A DNA stretch of 64,000 nt from Streptomyces chryseus (GTDB lineage Bacteria > Actinomycetota > Actinomycetes > Streptomycetales > Streptomycetaceae), in contig NZ_BMVO01000001.1 in NCBI RefSeq assembly GCF_014650755.1, positions 372,001 through 436,000 of the forward strand, in the 5' to 3' direction. Both the position numbers and the translations under genes were made by a program. The number at the start of each line of letters is the position of its first letter. Within the stretch, counting starts at the first letter, position 1. Positions 33,435-41,376 of this stretch are shown here, piece by piece. The notes beneath the pieces are model-generated. The model was not told the DNA's origin and ran no database searches. It saw nothing but the letters and a program-made list of their open reading frames with translations.

Positions 33435-34787
33435 CTACTGGTCGCGGTACATCTCGGCGACCAGGAACGCCAGGTCCAGCGACTGGCTGCGGTTGAGCCG
33501 CGGGTCGCAGGCCGTCTCGTAGCGCTGGTGCAGGTCGTCGACGAAGATCTCGTCGCCGCCGCCCACGCACTCCGTGACGTCGTCGCCGGTCAGCTCGACG
33601 TGGATGCCGCCCGGGTGCGTACCCAGGCCCTTGTGCACCTCGAAGAAGCCCTTGACCTCGTCGAGCACGTCGTCGAAGCGACGCGTCTTGTGGCCGGAGG
33701 CCGCCTCGTAGGTGTTGCCGTGCATCGGGTCGGTCACCCACGCCACGGCCGCGCCGGAGGCGGTGACCTTCTCGACCAGCTCAGGGAGCTTGTCGCGCAC
33801 CTTGTCGGCGCCCATGCGGACGACGAAGGTCAGCCGGCCGGGCTCGCGGTCCGGGTCGAGCTTGTCGACGTAGCTCAGCGCCTCGTCGACCGTGGTCGTC
33901 GGACCGAGCTTCACGCCGATCGGGTTGCGGATCTTCGAGGCGAACTCGATGTGCGCGCCGTCGAGCTGGCGGGTGCGCTCACCGATCCACAGCATGTGGC
34001 CCGATACGTCGTACAGGTGGCCCGTACGCGAGTCGACCCGGGTCAGGGCGGTCTCGTAGTCCATCAGCAGCGCTTCGTGCGAGGCGTAGAACTCGACCGT
34101 GCGGAACTCCGCGGGGTCGGTCCCGGCCGCCTTCATGAAGTTCAGCGCGTTGTCGATCTCGCGGGCGAGCTGCTCGTAACGCTGCCCGGAGGGCGAGGAC
34201 TTCACGAAGTCCTGGTTCCAGGCGTGCACCTGGCGCAGGTCCGCGTAACCGCCGGTGGTGAAGGCGCGCACGAGGTTCAGCGTCGAGGCGGACGCGTGGT
34301 ACATCCGCTTCAGCCGCTCGGGGTCCGGGATCCGGGCCTTCTCGGTGAACTCGAAGCCGTTGACCGAGTCGCCGCGGTAGGTCGGCAGGGTGACGCCGTC
34401 GCGGGTCTCGGTGTTCTTGGAGCGCGGCTTGGAGTACTGGCCGGCGATCCGGCCCACCTTCACGACGGGCACGGAGGCGGCGTACGTCAGTACCGCGCCC
34501 ATCTGGAGAAGGGTCTTGAGCTTGTTTCGGATGTGGTCGGCGGATACGGCGTCGAATGCCTCGGCGCAGTCGCCGCCCTGCAACAGGAACGCCTCGCCCT
34601 TGGCGACGGCTCCCAGTCGGGCGCGCAGCTGATCGCACTCGCCCGCGAAGACGAGCGGCGGATACGACTCGAGGTCCGCGATCACATCGCGCAGAGCCTC
34701 GGCATCGGGGTACTCGGGCTGCTGCGCCGCGGGAAGGTCTCGCCAGGTGTTGCCACCCTCAGGGGTGGTCTTAGCGTTCACGGTCAC
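33435..34787 (-). CDS. aroH: Class II DAHP synthase (3-deoxy-7-phosphoheptulonate synthase)
   Basis: A 450-residue class II (plant/AroA-II type) DAHP synthase, first step of the shikimate pathway. Recognisable segments are NTWRDLPAAQQPEYPD at the start, FAGECDQLRARLGAVAKGEAFLLQGGDCAEAF, KPRSKNTETRDG, WNQDFVKSSPSGQRYEQLA, DVSGHMLWIGERTRQLDGAH, NPIGVKLGPTT, WVTDPMHGNTYEA and GGIHVELTGDDVTECVGG. The start is GTG 34787; a second GTG at 34781 has better spacing to AGGGTG. It lies only 18 bases after the SRPBCC gene, so it may share that transcript. Confidence 0.96.
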   Translation of the reverse strand: MTVNAKTTPEGGNTWRDLPAAQQPEYPDAEALRDVIADLESYPPLVFAGECDQLRARLGAVAKGEAFLLQGGDCAEAFDAVSADHIRNKLKTLLQMGAVLTYAASVPVVKVGRIAGQYSKPRSKNTETRDGVTLPTYRGDSVNGFEFTEKARIPDPERLKRMYHASASTLNLVRAFTTGGYADLRQVHAWNQDFVKSSPSGQRYEQLAREIDNALNFMKAAGTDPAEFRTVEFYASHEALLMDYETALTRVDSRTGHLYDVSGHMLWIGERTRQLDGAHIEFASKIRNPIGVKLGPTTTVDEALSYVDKLDPDREPGRLTFVVRMGADKVRDKLPELVEKVTASGAAVAWVTDPMHGNTYEAASGHKTRRFDDVLDEVKGFFEVHKGLGTHPGGIHVELTGDDVTECVGGGDEIFVDDLHQRYETACDPRLNRSQSLDLAFLVAEMYRDQ

Positions 34788-34805
34788 CCTGACAACATTA
34801 CGGGG

Positions 34806-35735
34806 TCAGCCCGCCAGTCCATTCTCAGGCCCACCAGATGAGACGGCGCTTTCGGCCAGGGCCCGCTCCCCCGCGCTGGGCGCGGCGAGCGCCAGGCCGC
34901 GGTGGGTGCGGCGCAGCATGAGGCGGGCCATGAAGGGATGCACCCTGCGTACGACGCCCCAGTAAAGACGCCCTTGCGGGGTGTCGGCCCTGGCCACCGT
35001 GCTGAGCGTCACATACCGGTCGTCGACCAGGATGGACGCCCGCGCCGTGACGCCCGCCGTGTCGACGTTCATCAGCAGTTCGCCGCCCTCGCGCGCCACG
35101 ACCGGGAAGGCGTCCCGCAGAATGCCCGTCCAGCCGTCCGGATCACGGGGCATCCCGGGCAGCAGTTCCATCCGGTAGGCGTCCCGGTAGGCCGGGCGGT
35201 CGAGGGCGGTACGGATCAGCCCGGCCCGCTCGGGGATGTCCACGGCGACCGCTCTGCCCCAGTTCAGCCGGTGCAGCAGCCGCACCCACGCCGACCACCG
35301 CACGGGGCTCTCCACCGGGCCGGCCGCGACTCGTTCGATGTTGTCGAAGACCTCCTCGACCACCGTGCCGTGGACCGCCTTCACGACCGCCAGCCACAGC
35401 AGGAGCCGGCCGCCCCGCAGGTCCTGCTCCAGTACGTGCCGTACGACGCAGCGCCCGGGCCCGAGCGGCTCCACCGTCATCTCGTGGAACCCGTTGTCGG
35501 GCGGCGCGAAGGCGAAACGGACCCGGCGGCCCGGTTCGTACGCCGCGACGCTGTAGCGGACCGGGCCGTGGCCGCCGGCGGCCCCCACCGCGAGCGGGCC
35601 GTCGAAGCACATGGGCTCCCAGGCCGGCGTGGGAAAGATCGGGTCGTCCGTCGCGGAGAGGCGGTCGAGCAGCGGCCCGACCACCTCCGCGGGGGCCTCG
35701 ACGGTGCGCTCGTGGACATCGCGGATCTCGCTCAT
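34806..35735 (-). CDS. SRPBCC / DUF2867 two-domain protein
   Basis: A 309-residue protein with an N-terminal SRPBCC-like ligand-binding domain (about 1-160, beginning MSEIRDVHERTVEAPAEVV, with HEMTVEPLGPGRCVVRHVLEQ) and a DUF2867-like C-terminal part (about 165-290, with GWTGILRDAFPVVAREGGELLMNVDTAGVTARASILVDDRYVTLSTVARAD, quoted here only to mark its place). No catalytic residues are evident; these domains bind hydrophobic ligands or act in polyketide and lipid contexts. ATG 35735 has GGAGG six bases upstream. It is divergent from a TetR gene with two palindromes between them, so the TetR protein probably controls it. Confidence 0.7.
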   Translation of the reverse strand: MSEIRDVHERTVEAPAEVVGPLLDRLSATDDPIFPTPAWEPMCFDGPLAVGAAGGHGPVRYSVAAYEPGRRVRFAFAPPDNGFHEMTVEPLGPGRCVVRHVLEQDLRGGRLLLWLAVVKAVHGTVVEEVFDNIERVAAGPVESPVRWSAWVRLLHRLNWGRAVAVDIPERAGLIRTALDRPAYRDAYRMELLPGMPRDPDGWTGILRDAFPVVAREGGELLMNVDTAGVTARASILVDDRYVTLSTVARADTPQGRLYWGVVRRVHPFMARLMLRRTHRGLALAAPSAGERALAESAVSSGGPENGLAG

Positions 35736-35745
35736 GACGAACCTC

Positions 35746-35761
35746 CATACGCTGGCGTATG
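35746..35761. promoter_or_regulatory. Palindrome CATACG-CTGG-CGTATG between SRPBCC and TetR genes
   Basis: A perfect 6-base inverted repeat with a 4-base centre, 11 bases upstream of the SRPBCC gene start. Probable TetR operator. Confidence 0.6.
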
Positions 35762-35769
35762 GACAACCA

Positions 35770-35781
35770 TACGGTACCGTA
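35770..35781. promoter_or_regulatory. Palindrome TACGGTACCGTA in front of the TetR gene
   Basis: A self-complementary 12-mer ending six bases before the TetR start codon. With the 35746 palindrome it forms a pair whose centres are about 22 bases apart (two helical turns), which suits cooperative binding of two dimers. Confidence 0.6.
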
Positions 35782-35786
35782 CGGTC

Positions 35787-36371
35787 ATGGCACAACGGCA
35801 GGACAACAAGGAGAAGAAGGCCCGGCTGAGCGCACAGGACTGGGCGGACGCCGCGCTCACCGCGATCGGTGAGGGCGGACTGGCCGCCGTCGCGGTGGAG
35901 CCGCTCGCCGCGCGCCTGGGTACCACCAAGGGCAGCTTCTACTGGCACTTCGCCAACCGGGAGGCGCTCATCGAGGCCGCGCTCGCCCGCTGGGCCGAGA
36001 CCGCCACCGAGGCCGCCATCACCGAGATCGACACCGAGCCCGGACCGGCCGCCCGCATCCGCCGCCTCTTCATCGAGGCCACCGTGTCGGCGATCGACGA
36101 CCCGCTGGAGGTCTCCCTGCTGGCCACCGCCTCGCACCCGCAGGTCGCCGCCGCGCTGCGGCGCGTGACCGAGCGCCGGGTCGACTACGTGACCCGGCTC
36201 TTCGCCGATCTCGGCTTCCCCGAGCCGGAGGCGCGCCGCCGGGGCCTGCTCGCGTACAGCGTGTACCTCGGGCACAGCCAGCTCGGGCACGCCGCCCCCT
36301 CGGTGCTGCCCGAGGGGGACGAGCTGCGGCAGTACCTCGAAGCGGCGCTCGACGCGCTGACGCGTCCTTGA
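35787..36371 (+). CDS. TetR-family regulator
   Basis: 194 residues. HTH: LAAVAVEPLAARLGTTKGSFYWHFANREALIEAALARW, of which RLGTTKGSFYWHF is the recognition region (about 42-54). A helical ligand-binding domain follows. ATG 35787 is six bases after a palindrome and has little space for a ribosome site, so the mRNA may be nearly leaderless. It is divergent from the SRPBCC-DUF2867 gene; control of both by this protein is the natural reading. Confidence 0.88.
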   Translation: MAQRQDNKEKKARLSAQDWADAALTAIGEGGLAAVAVEPLAARLGTTKGSFYWHFANREALIEAALARWAETATEAAITEIDTEPGPAARIRRLFIEATVSAIDDPLEVSLLATASHPQVAAALRRVTERRVDYVTRLFADLGFPEPEARRRGLLAYSVYLGHSQLGHAAPSVLPEGDELRQYLEAALDALTRP

Positions 36372-36441
36372 TCCGGCACACCGGCGACCGGGTGCCGGGA
36401 CACGCATGACGCCGGCGTCCGCGTCCGCTAGGGTGCGGAGC

Positions 36442-36498
36442 ATGTTCGCGCAGACGACTCAGACCTGGTGGTGGACCGCTCATCCGGCGGCCCACTGA
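36442..36498 (+). CDS. trpL: trp leader peptide with three consecutive Trp codons
   Basis: An 18-codon ORF, MFAQTTQTWWWTAHPAAH, with TGG TGG TGG at 36466-36474, stopping at 36496-36498. GCGGAG precedes the ATG. It lies 114 bases before the anthranilate synthase start and is followed by mutually exclusive hairpins, the classical arrangement of ribosome-mediated attenuation. A possible promoter, ATGACG-16-TAGGGT (36407-36434), stands just upstream. Confidence 0.9.
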   Translation: MFAQTTQTWWWTAHPAAH

Positions 36499-36545
36499 CA
36501 ATCGCGCGCACACCGCTACGCGAAGGCCGCCCGAGGGGCGGCCTT
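36471..36545 (+). promoter_or_regulatory. Tryptophan attenuator (pause, antiterminator and terminator stems)
   Basis: Three alternative stems can be drawn. 1:2 pairs GTGGACCGC (36471-36479) with GCGGCCCAC (36487-36495), with one A/C mismatch. 2:3, the antiterminator, pairs GGCGGCC (36486-36492) with GGCCGCC (36525-36531). 3:4, the terminator, pairs AAGGCCGCCC (36523-36532) with GGGCGGCCTT (36536-36545) around a GAG loop, followed by TGGTGTTTCC. Stalling at the Trp codons frees segment 2 for antitermination. Confidence 0.88.
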
Positions 36546-36612
36546 TGGTGTTTCCCAGGGGCTGTTCCTCTCCACCCGGATCGACCGGATCCCCCCGGAA
36601 GGAACACCACCC

Positions 36613-38532
36613 ATGCTCATCAGCACCCTCCTCGACGACACCCGTCCCTTCGCGCTGCTGCGCAGGCGGACACCCGGCCACGACCACGACACCGTCGAGC
36701 TGCTGGTCGGCGACGTGCACGAGGCCGCGCGCCTCGCCGACATCCCGGCCGGCGGCGACGGCCTGCCGGTGCTCGCGCTGGTTCCCTTCCGCCAGATCAG
36801 GGAGCGCGGGTTCGACGTGCGGGACGATGGGACGCCCCTGAGCGTCCTGGTCGCCCAGGAGGCGTACGCACTGCCGCTCGACGAGACCCTCGCGGGGCTT
36901 CCGTCGCACGACGTGCGCGTCGAGGACGGTGCCTTCGACATCGCGGACGAGGAGTACGCCGGGATCGTGCGGCGGGTCGTCGACGACGAGATCGGGCGCG
37001 GCGAGGGGGCGAACTTCGTCATCCGCCGCACCTTCGAGGGCCACGTCCCGGGCTTCTCCCGCGCCGACGCGCTGGCGCTCTTCCGGCGGCTGCTCATCGC
37101 GGAGCGGGGCGCGTACTGGACCTTCGTCGTGCACACGGGGGAGCGCACGCTGGTCGGCGCGAGCCCCGAGGTGCATGTGCGGATGAGCGGCGGGACGGTC
37201 GTCATGAACCCCATCAGCGGCACGTACCGCTACCCCGAGGACGGGCCGAGCGCCGAGGGCCTCCTGGACTTCCTCGACGACGGCAAGGAGAGCGCCGAGC
37301 TGTCGATGGTCGTCGACGAGGAGCTCAAGATGATGTGCACGGTGGGCGACATGGGCGGCGTCGTGGTCGGGCCGCGGCTCAAGGAGATGTCCCACCTGGC
37401 ACACACGGAGTACGAGTTGCGCGGCCGTTCCTCGCTCGACGTGCGCGAGGTGCTGAAGGAGACGATGTTCGCGGCGACCGTCACCGGCTCGCCGGTGCAG
37501 AACGCCTGCCGCGTCATCCAGCGGTACGAGCCCGGCGGCCGCGGCTACTACGCGGGCGCGCTGGCCCTCGTCGGCCGCGACACGGGCGGCGCGCAGACCC
37601 TCGACTCGCCCATCCTCATCCGCAGCGCCGACATCGCGTCCGACGGCCGGCTGCGGGTGCCGGTCGGCGCGACGCTGGTGCGCGATTCGGACCCGCACAG
37701 CGAGGTGGCCGAGACGCACGCGAAGGCGGCCGGGGTGCTCGCGGCGCTGGGCGTGCGGCCCGGCAGGCCGGCGGACGAGGCCGTACGGCCGATGCTGGCG
37801 GACGACCCGCGCGTACGGGAGGCGCTGGACTCGCGGCGGGCGCACCTGGCGCCGTTCTGGCTGCGGATGCAGGAGCGGTCGGCGACGCTGACCGGGCACG
37901 CGCTGGTGATCGACGCGGAGGACACGTTCACCGCGATGCTCGCGCACCTGCTGCGCTCGTCGGGGCTCGACGTGACCGTACGCCGGTACGACGAGCCTGG
38001 CCTGCGGGCGGCCGCGCTCGCGCACGAGGGCCCCGTGGTGCTCGGCCCCGGGCCCGGCGACCCCCGCGACGCGGGCGACGCCAAGATGCGCTTCCTGCGC
38101 GCGCTCGCCGCGGACCTGGTGCGCGGGCACCGGTACGGGCTCCTCGGCGTCTGCCTCGGCCACGAGCTGCTGGCGGCCGAACTCGGCCTGGACACCGTGC
38201 GCAAGCGGGTGCCGTACCAGGGGGCCCAGACCCGCGTCGACCTCTTCGGGCGCCCGGAGACCGTCGGTTTCTACAACAGCTTCGTCGCCCGCTGCGGCGA
38301 CGAGGAGGCGGCCGAGCTGGCCGCGCACGGCGTCGAGGTCAGCCGCGACCCAGCCACCGGCGAGGTGCACGCCCTGCGCGGGCCGGGCTTCGCGGGCGTG
38401 CAGTTCCACCCGGAGTCGGTGCTGACGCTGCGCGGCACGGCGATCGTCACCGGCCTGCTGGGTCAGCTGGCGCTGGATCGCGCGTCGGCCGAGGGGACCA
38501 GTACGTTCTCGCTGCGGCGGCCCGCCGTGTAG
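36613..38532 (+). CDS. trpE(G): Fused anthranilate synthase TrpE-TrpG (components I and II)
   Basis: A 639-residue fusion of the chorismate-using component I and the glutamine amidotransferase component II, as in PhzE-type and actinobacterial TrpEG. The TrpE part (1-410) has NPISGTYRYPEDG, ELSMVVDEELKMM and GSPVQNACRVI. The amidotransferase part (about 430-639) has the catalytic Cys in YGLLGVCLGHELLA and the His/Glu pair in VQFHPESVLT. It starts at ATG 36613 with GGAAGGA upstream, behind the attenuator. Anthranilate for tryptophan, or for secondary metabolism, is the product; the Trp attenuator argues for the former. Its last 70 bases overlap the neighbouring convergent gene. Confidence 0.93.
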   Translation: MLISTLLDDTRPFALLRRRTPGHDHDTVELLVGDVHEAARLADIPAGGDGLPVLALVPFRQIRERGFDVRDDGTPLSVLVAQEAYALPLDETLAGLPSHDVRVEDGAFDIADEEYAGIVRRVVDDEIGRGEGANFVIRRTFEGHVPGFSRADALALFRRLLIAERGAYWTFVVHTGERTLVGASPEVHVRMSGGTVVMNPISGTYRYPEDGPSAEGLLDFLDDGKESAELSMVVDEELKMMCTVGDMGGVVVGPRLKEMSHLAHTEYELRGRSSLDVREVLKETMFAATVTGSPVQNACRVIQRYEPGGRGYYAGALALVGRDTGGAQTLDSPILIRSADIASDGRLRVPVGATLVRDSDPHSEVAETHAKAAGVLAALGVRPGRPADEAVRPMLADDPRVREALDSRRAHLAPFWLRMQERSATLTGHALVIDAEDTFTAMLAHLLRSSGLDVTVRRYDEPGLRAAALAHEGPVVLGPGPGDPRDAGDAKMRFLRALAADLVRGHRYGLLGVCLGHELLAAELGLDTVRKRVPYQGAQTRVDLFGRPETVGFYNSFVARCGDEEAAELAAHGVEVSRDPATGEVHALRGPGFAGVQFHPESVLTLRGTAIVTGLLGQLALDRASAEGTSTFSLRRPAV

Positions 38533-39479
38533 TCGAGGACGTTGCCGACCGTCGCCTCGACGATCTGGCCGACGGCGTCGACGGTGTAGTACGCCTGGTG
38601 CGAGGTGACCAGCACGTTCGGGAAGGTCATGAGGCGGGCCAGGGTGTCGTCGTCGACGACCTCCAGGGACTTGTCGAGGAAGAAGAGCCCGGCCTCCGCC
38701 TCGTACACGTCCAGTCCCACGCCGGTGAAGCGGCCCTGCCGCAGTTCACGGACGAGAGCCGCGGTGTCGACGAGACCGCCGCGGCTGGAGTTCACCAGGA
38801 TCGCGTCGTCCCGCATGGCCCGCAGCTCGTCGGCGCCGATGAGGTGGTGGGTGGCGGGCATCAGCGGCACGTGCAGGCTGACCAGGTCGGAGTCGGCGAG
38901 GAGCTGGTCCTTGCCGACGTACTTCATGCCGAGTTCGACGCAGGCGGGGTTCCGCACGACGTCCCAGCCGAGCAGGTTCATGCCGAAGCCGTGGGCGATG
39001 CGGGTGAACGCCTCGCCGATCTTGCCGGTGCCGAGGACGCCGGCCGTACGGCCCCGCATGTCGCGCCCGAGGAGGCCGTCGAGGCGGAAGTCGAAGTCGC
39101 GGGTGCGGCCCGCTGCGCGCACGACGCGGCGGTTGACGGCCATCGCGAGGGTCCAGGCGAACTCGGCGACGGAGTACGGCGAGTAGTACGAGACCCGGGC
39201 GACGGTCAGGCCGAGCTGCCCGGCGACGTCCAGGTCGATGTTGTTGAAGCCGGTGGAGCGCTGGGCGATCATCCGCGTCCCGCCGGCCGCCAGGGCCCGC
39301 AGGACGCGCGTGCCGAGGTCGGCGTTGACGCTGGTGCTGATGATCTCGTGTCCCGCGGCGATGGGAGCGGTGTCCTCGGTGAGGAAGACGTCCAGGCAGC
39401 GGACGTCGTGGTGGCCGGCGAAGGCGCTCTCCAGGAGCGGCTTCTCGTCGGACTGCACGCCGAATGCCAGGATTTCCAC
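38463..39479 (-). CDS. D-2-hydroxyacid dehydrogenase (D-lactate dehydrogenase type)
   Basis: 338 residues with the D-isomer-specific NAD-dependent dehydrogenase fold. It shows RSTGFNNIDLDVAGQLGLTVARVSYYSPYSVAEFAWTL (start of the family core), GVLGTGKIGEAFTRIAHGFGM (NAD motif, about 148-168), VNSSRGGLVDTAALVREL, and the catalytic H in TSHQAYYTVDA near the C terminus. It resembles D-lactate dehydrogenase (LdhA type). GTG 39479 follows GGGAGAAG. The 3' end overlaps the trpE(G) 3' end by 70 bases on the opposite strand. Confidence 0.9.
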   Translation of the reverse strand: MEILAFGVQSDEKPLLESAFAGHHDVRCLDVFLTEDTAPIAAGHEIISTSVNADLGTRVLRALAAGGTRMIAQRSTGFNNIDLDVAGQLGLTVARVSYYSPYSVAEFAWTLAMAVNRRVVRAAGRTRDFDFRLDGLLGRDMRGRTAGVLGTGKIGEAFTRIAHGFGMNLLGWDVVRNPACVELGMKYVGKDQLLADSDLVSLHVPLMPATHHLIGADELRAMRDDAILVNSSRGGLVDTAALVRELRQGRFTGVGLDVYEAEAGLFFLDKSLEVVDDDTLARLMTFPNVLVTSHQAYYTVDAVGQIVEATVGNVLDYTAGRRSENVLVPSADARSSAS

Positions 39480-39568
39480 GACTTCTCCCGTGCGGTGGGG
39501 AATGCGAGGACATGAGCCGCCGTACAGCGCGAATATACGGCCCATGCCCCCGCCCCGCTCAGCCCCGC

Positions 39569-40597
39569 TCAGCCGAAGAAGACCCCGACCTCGGCATAGA
39601 GGGCCGGGTCGACCGTCTTCAGCCGCGCCGTCGCCTCCGCCATCGGCACCCGCACGATGTCCGTCCCCCGCAGCGCGACCATCGTGCCGAAATCGCCGTC
39701 CCGCACGGCCTCGATGGCGTGCAGGCCGAACCGCGTCGCCAGCCACCGGTCGAAGGCACTGGGTGTACCGCCGCGCTGCACATGCCCGAGGACGGTGGTG
39801 CGGGCCTCCTTCCCCGTCCGCTTCTCGATCTCCTTGGCCAGCCATTCGCCGACCCCGGACAGCCGTACGTGCCCGAACGAGTCGAGGGTCCCGTCCTTGA
39901 GGACCATCTCGCCGTCCTGGGGCATCGCCCCCTCGGCGACGACGACGATGGGCGCGTACGACGCCTTGAAGCGGGAGGTGATCCAGCCGCAGACCCGCTC
40001 GACGTCGAAGCGCTGCTCGGGGATGAGGATGACGTTCGCGCCGCCCGCCAGGCCCGAGTGCAGGGCGATCCAGCCCGCGTGCCGGCCCATGACCTCCACG
40101 ACGAGGACACGCATGTGCGACTCGGCGGTGGTGTGGAGGCGGTCGATCGCCTCGGTCGCGATGCCGACGGCGGTGTTGAAGCCGAAGGTGTAGTCGGTGG
40201 CGGACAGGTCGTTGTCGATGGTCTTGGGTACGCCGACGCATTTGACGCCGTACTCGTCGGACAGCCGGGCGGCCACGCCCAGCGTGTCCTCGCCGCCTAT
40301 CACGACGAGCGCGTCGACCTCGTGCTTCGCCAGGTTCTCCTTGACCCGGCGGATGCCGTCCTCCGCCTGGAGCGGGTTGGTGCGCGAGGAGCCGAGGATG
40401 GTGCCGCCACGCGGCAGGATGCCGCGCACGGACGGGATGCCGAGGCGTACCGTGTCGCCTTCCAGCGGGCCTCGCCACCCGTCCCGGAAGCCGGTGAAGT
40501 CGTAGCCGTACTCCTGGACGCCCTTGCGGACGACCGCGCGGATGACCGCGTTGAGCCCGGGGCAGTCGCCTCCCCCGGTCAGTACTCCGACCCGCAT
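39569..40597 (-). CDS. pfkA: 6-phosphofructokinase with Asp104/Lys125 signature
   Basis: A 342-residue phosphofructokinase that phosphorylates fructose 6-phosphate. It starts MRVGVLTGGGDCPGLNAVIRA and has PKTIDNDLSATDYTFGF, VEVMGRHAGWIAL and GHVQRGG. At the phosphoryl-donor site it has GGE-D104-TL and P-K125-TIDND; in the wider family Asp104 and the following Lys typify PPi-dependent or mixed members, whereas ATP-dependent enzymes have Gly at both. Some actinomycete enzymes with this background are reported to use ATP, so the donor is not settled by sequence. ATG 40597 has AGGGAC upstream. A Crp-type site lies 52-65 bases before the start. Confidence 0.94.
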   Translation of the reverse strand: MRVGVLTGGGDCPGLNAVIRAVVRKGVQEYGYDFTGFRDGWRGPLEGDTVRLGIPSVRGILPRGGTILGSSRTNPLQAEDGIRRVKENLAKHEVDALVVIGGEDTLGVAARLSDEYGVKCVGVPKTIDNDLSATDYTFGFNTAVGIATEAIDRLHTTAESHMRVLVVEVMGRHAGWIALHSGLAGGANVILIPEQRFDVERVCGWITSRFKASYAPIVVVAEGAMPQDGEMVLKDGTLDSFGHVRLSGVGEWLAKEIEKRTGKEARTTVLGHVQRGGTPSAFDRWLATRFGLHAIEAVRDGDFGTMVALRGTDIVRVPMAEATARLKTVDPALYAEVGVFFG

Positions 40598-40648
40598 GTT
40601 GATGTCCCTTCGCCACAGACAGCAGTGCCGTGTGGCGCCACGCTAGTG

Positions 40649-40662
40649 GTGACCCAGGTCAC
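40649..40662 (-). promoter_or_regulatory. Crp-type site GTGACCTGGGTCAC upstream of pfkA
   Basis: Near-perfect palindrome (6-base arms, 2-base centre) fitting the Streptomyces Crp pattern GTG-N6-GNCAC on both strands. Located 52-65 bases upstream of the pfkA start and just after the macR stop. Confidence 0.6.
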
Positions 40663-40698
40663 AGCGACATGGGGCGTCGGGGCGTGCGGGGGGGCGTA

Positions 40699-41376
40699 CT
40701 AGGCGTCGTCGAGGCCGCGTTCGATCGCGTAGCGGACGAGCTCCACGCGGTTGTGCAGCTGGAGCTTGCCGAGGGTGTTCTGCACGTGGTTCTGCACCGT
40801 CCGGTGGGAGATCACCAGGCGCTCGGCGATCTGCTTGTACGACAGCCCCTTCGCGACCAGCCGCAGCACCTCGGTCTCGCGGTCGGTGAGCTGCGGCGCC
40901 TTCGGCTCGTTCGACGAGGCGGCGGGCGCCGGGCCGGAGGCCAGCCGGCGGTACTCGCCGAGGACCAGGCCGGCCAGTCCCGGGGTGAAGACGGGGTCAC
41001 CGGCGGCCGTGCGCCGTACCGCGTCGATCAGCTCCTCGGGCCCCGCGGACTTCAGCAGGTAGCCCGTCGCACCGGACTTCACCGCTTCCAGTACGTCGGC
41101 GTGCTCGCCGCTCGCGGAGAGCACGAGGACCCGCAGAGCCGGGTCCGCGCCGACGAGTTCCTTGCAGACCTGGACGCCGGGCAGGCCGGGGAGATTCAGG
41201 TCGAGGACGAGGACCTGCGGGCTCACCGCCTGGGCGCGGCGGACCGCCTGCGGCCCGTCACCCGCCGTCGCCACCACGTCGAACCCCGCCGCGGCGAGGT
41301 CGCGGGCCACCGCGTCCCGCCACATCGGGTGGTCGTCGACGACCATCACCCTGATCGTCCGCTGTACGTCGCTCAT
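40699..41376 (-). CDS. macR: MacR-like NarL/LuxR-type response regulator
   Basis: A 225-residue response regulator. The receiver domain (about 8-125) has the phosphoacceptor Asp in VLVLDLNLPG, acidic pocket in VMVVDDHPMWR and Lys in GYLLKSAGP. The LuxR-type HTH is at the C terminus (LTDRETEVLRLVAKGLSYKQIAERLVISHRTVQNHVQN, of which KGLSYKQIAERL and SHRTVQNHV are the helices). The start overlaps the macS stop as ATGA. Gene order with pfkA, an acyltransferase and the kinase matches the S. coelicolor MacRS system as I recall it, which affects morphogenesis and actinorhodin. The symbol is given on that basis. Confidence 0.88.
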   Translation of the reverse strand: MSDVQRTIRVMVVDDHPMWRDAVARDLAAAGFDVVATAGDGPQAVRRAQAVSPQVLVLDLNLPGLPGVQVCKELVGADPALRVLVLSASGEHADVLEAVKSGATGYLLKSAGPEELIDAVRRTAAGDPVFTPGLAGLVLGEYRRLASGPAPAASSNEPKAPQLTDRETEVLRLVAKGLSYKQIAERLVISHRTVQNHVQNTLGKLQLHNRVELVRYAIERGLDDA

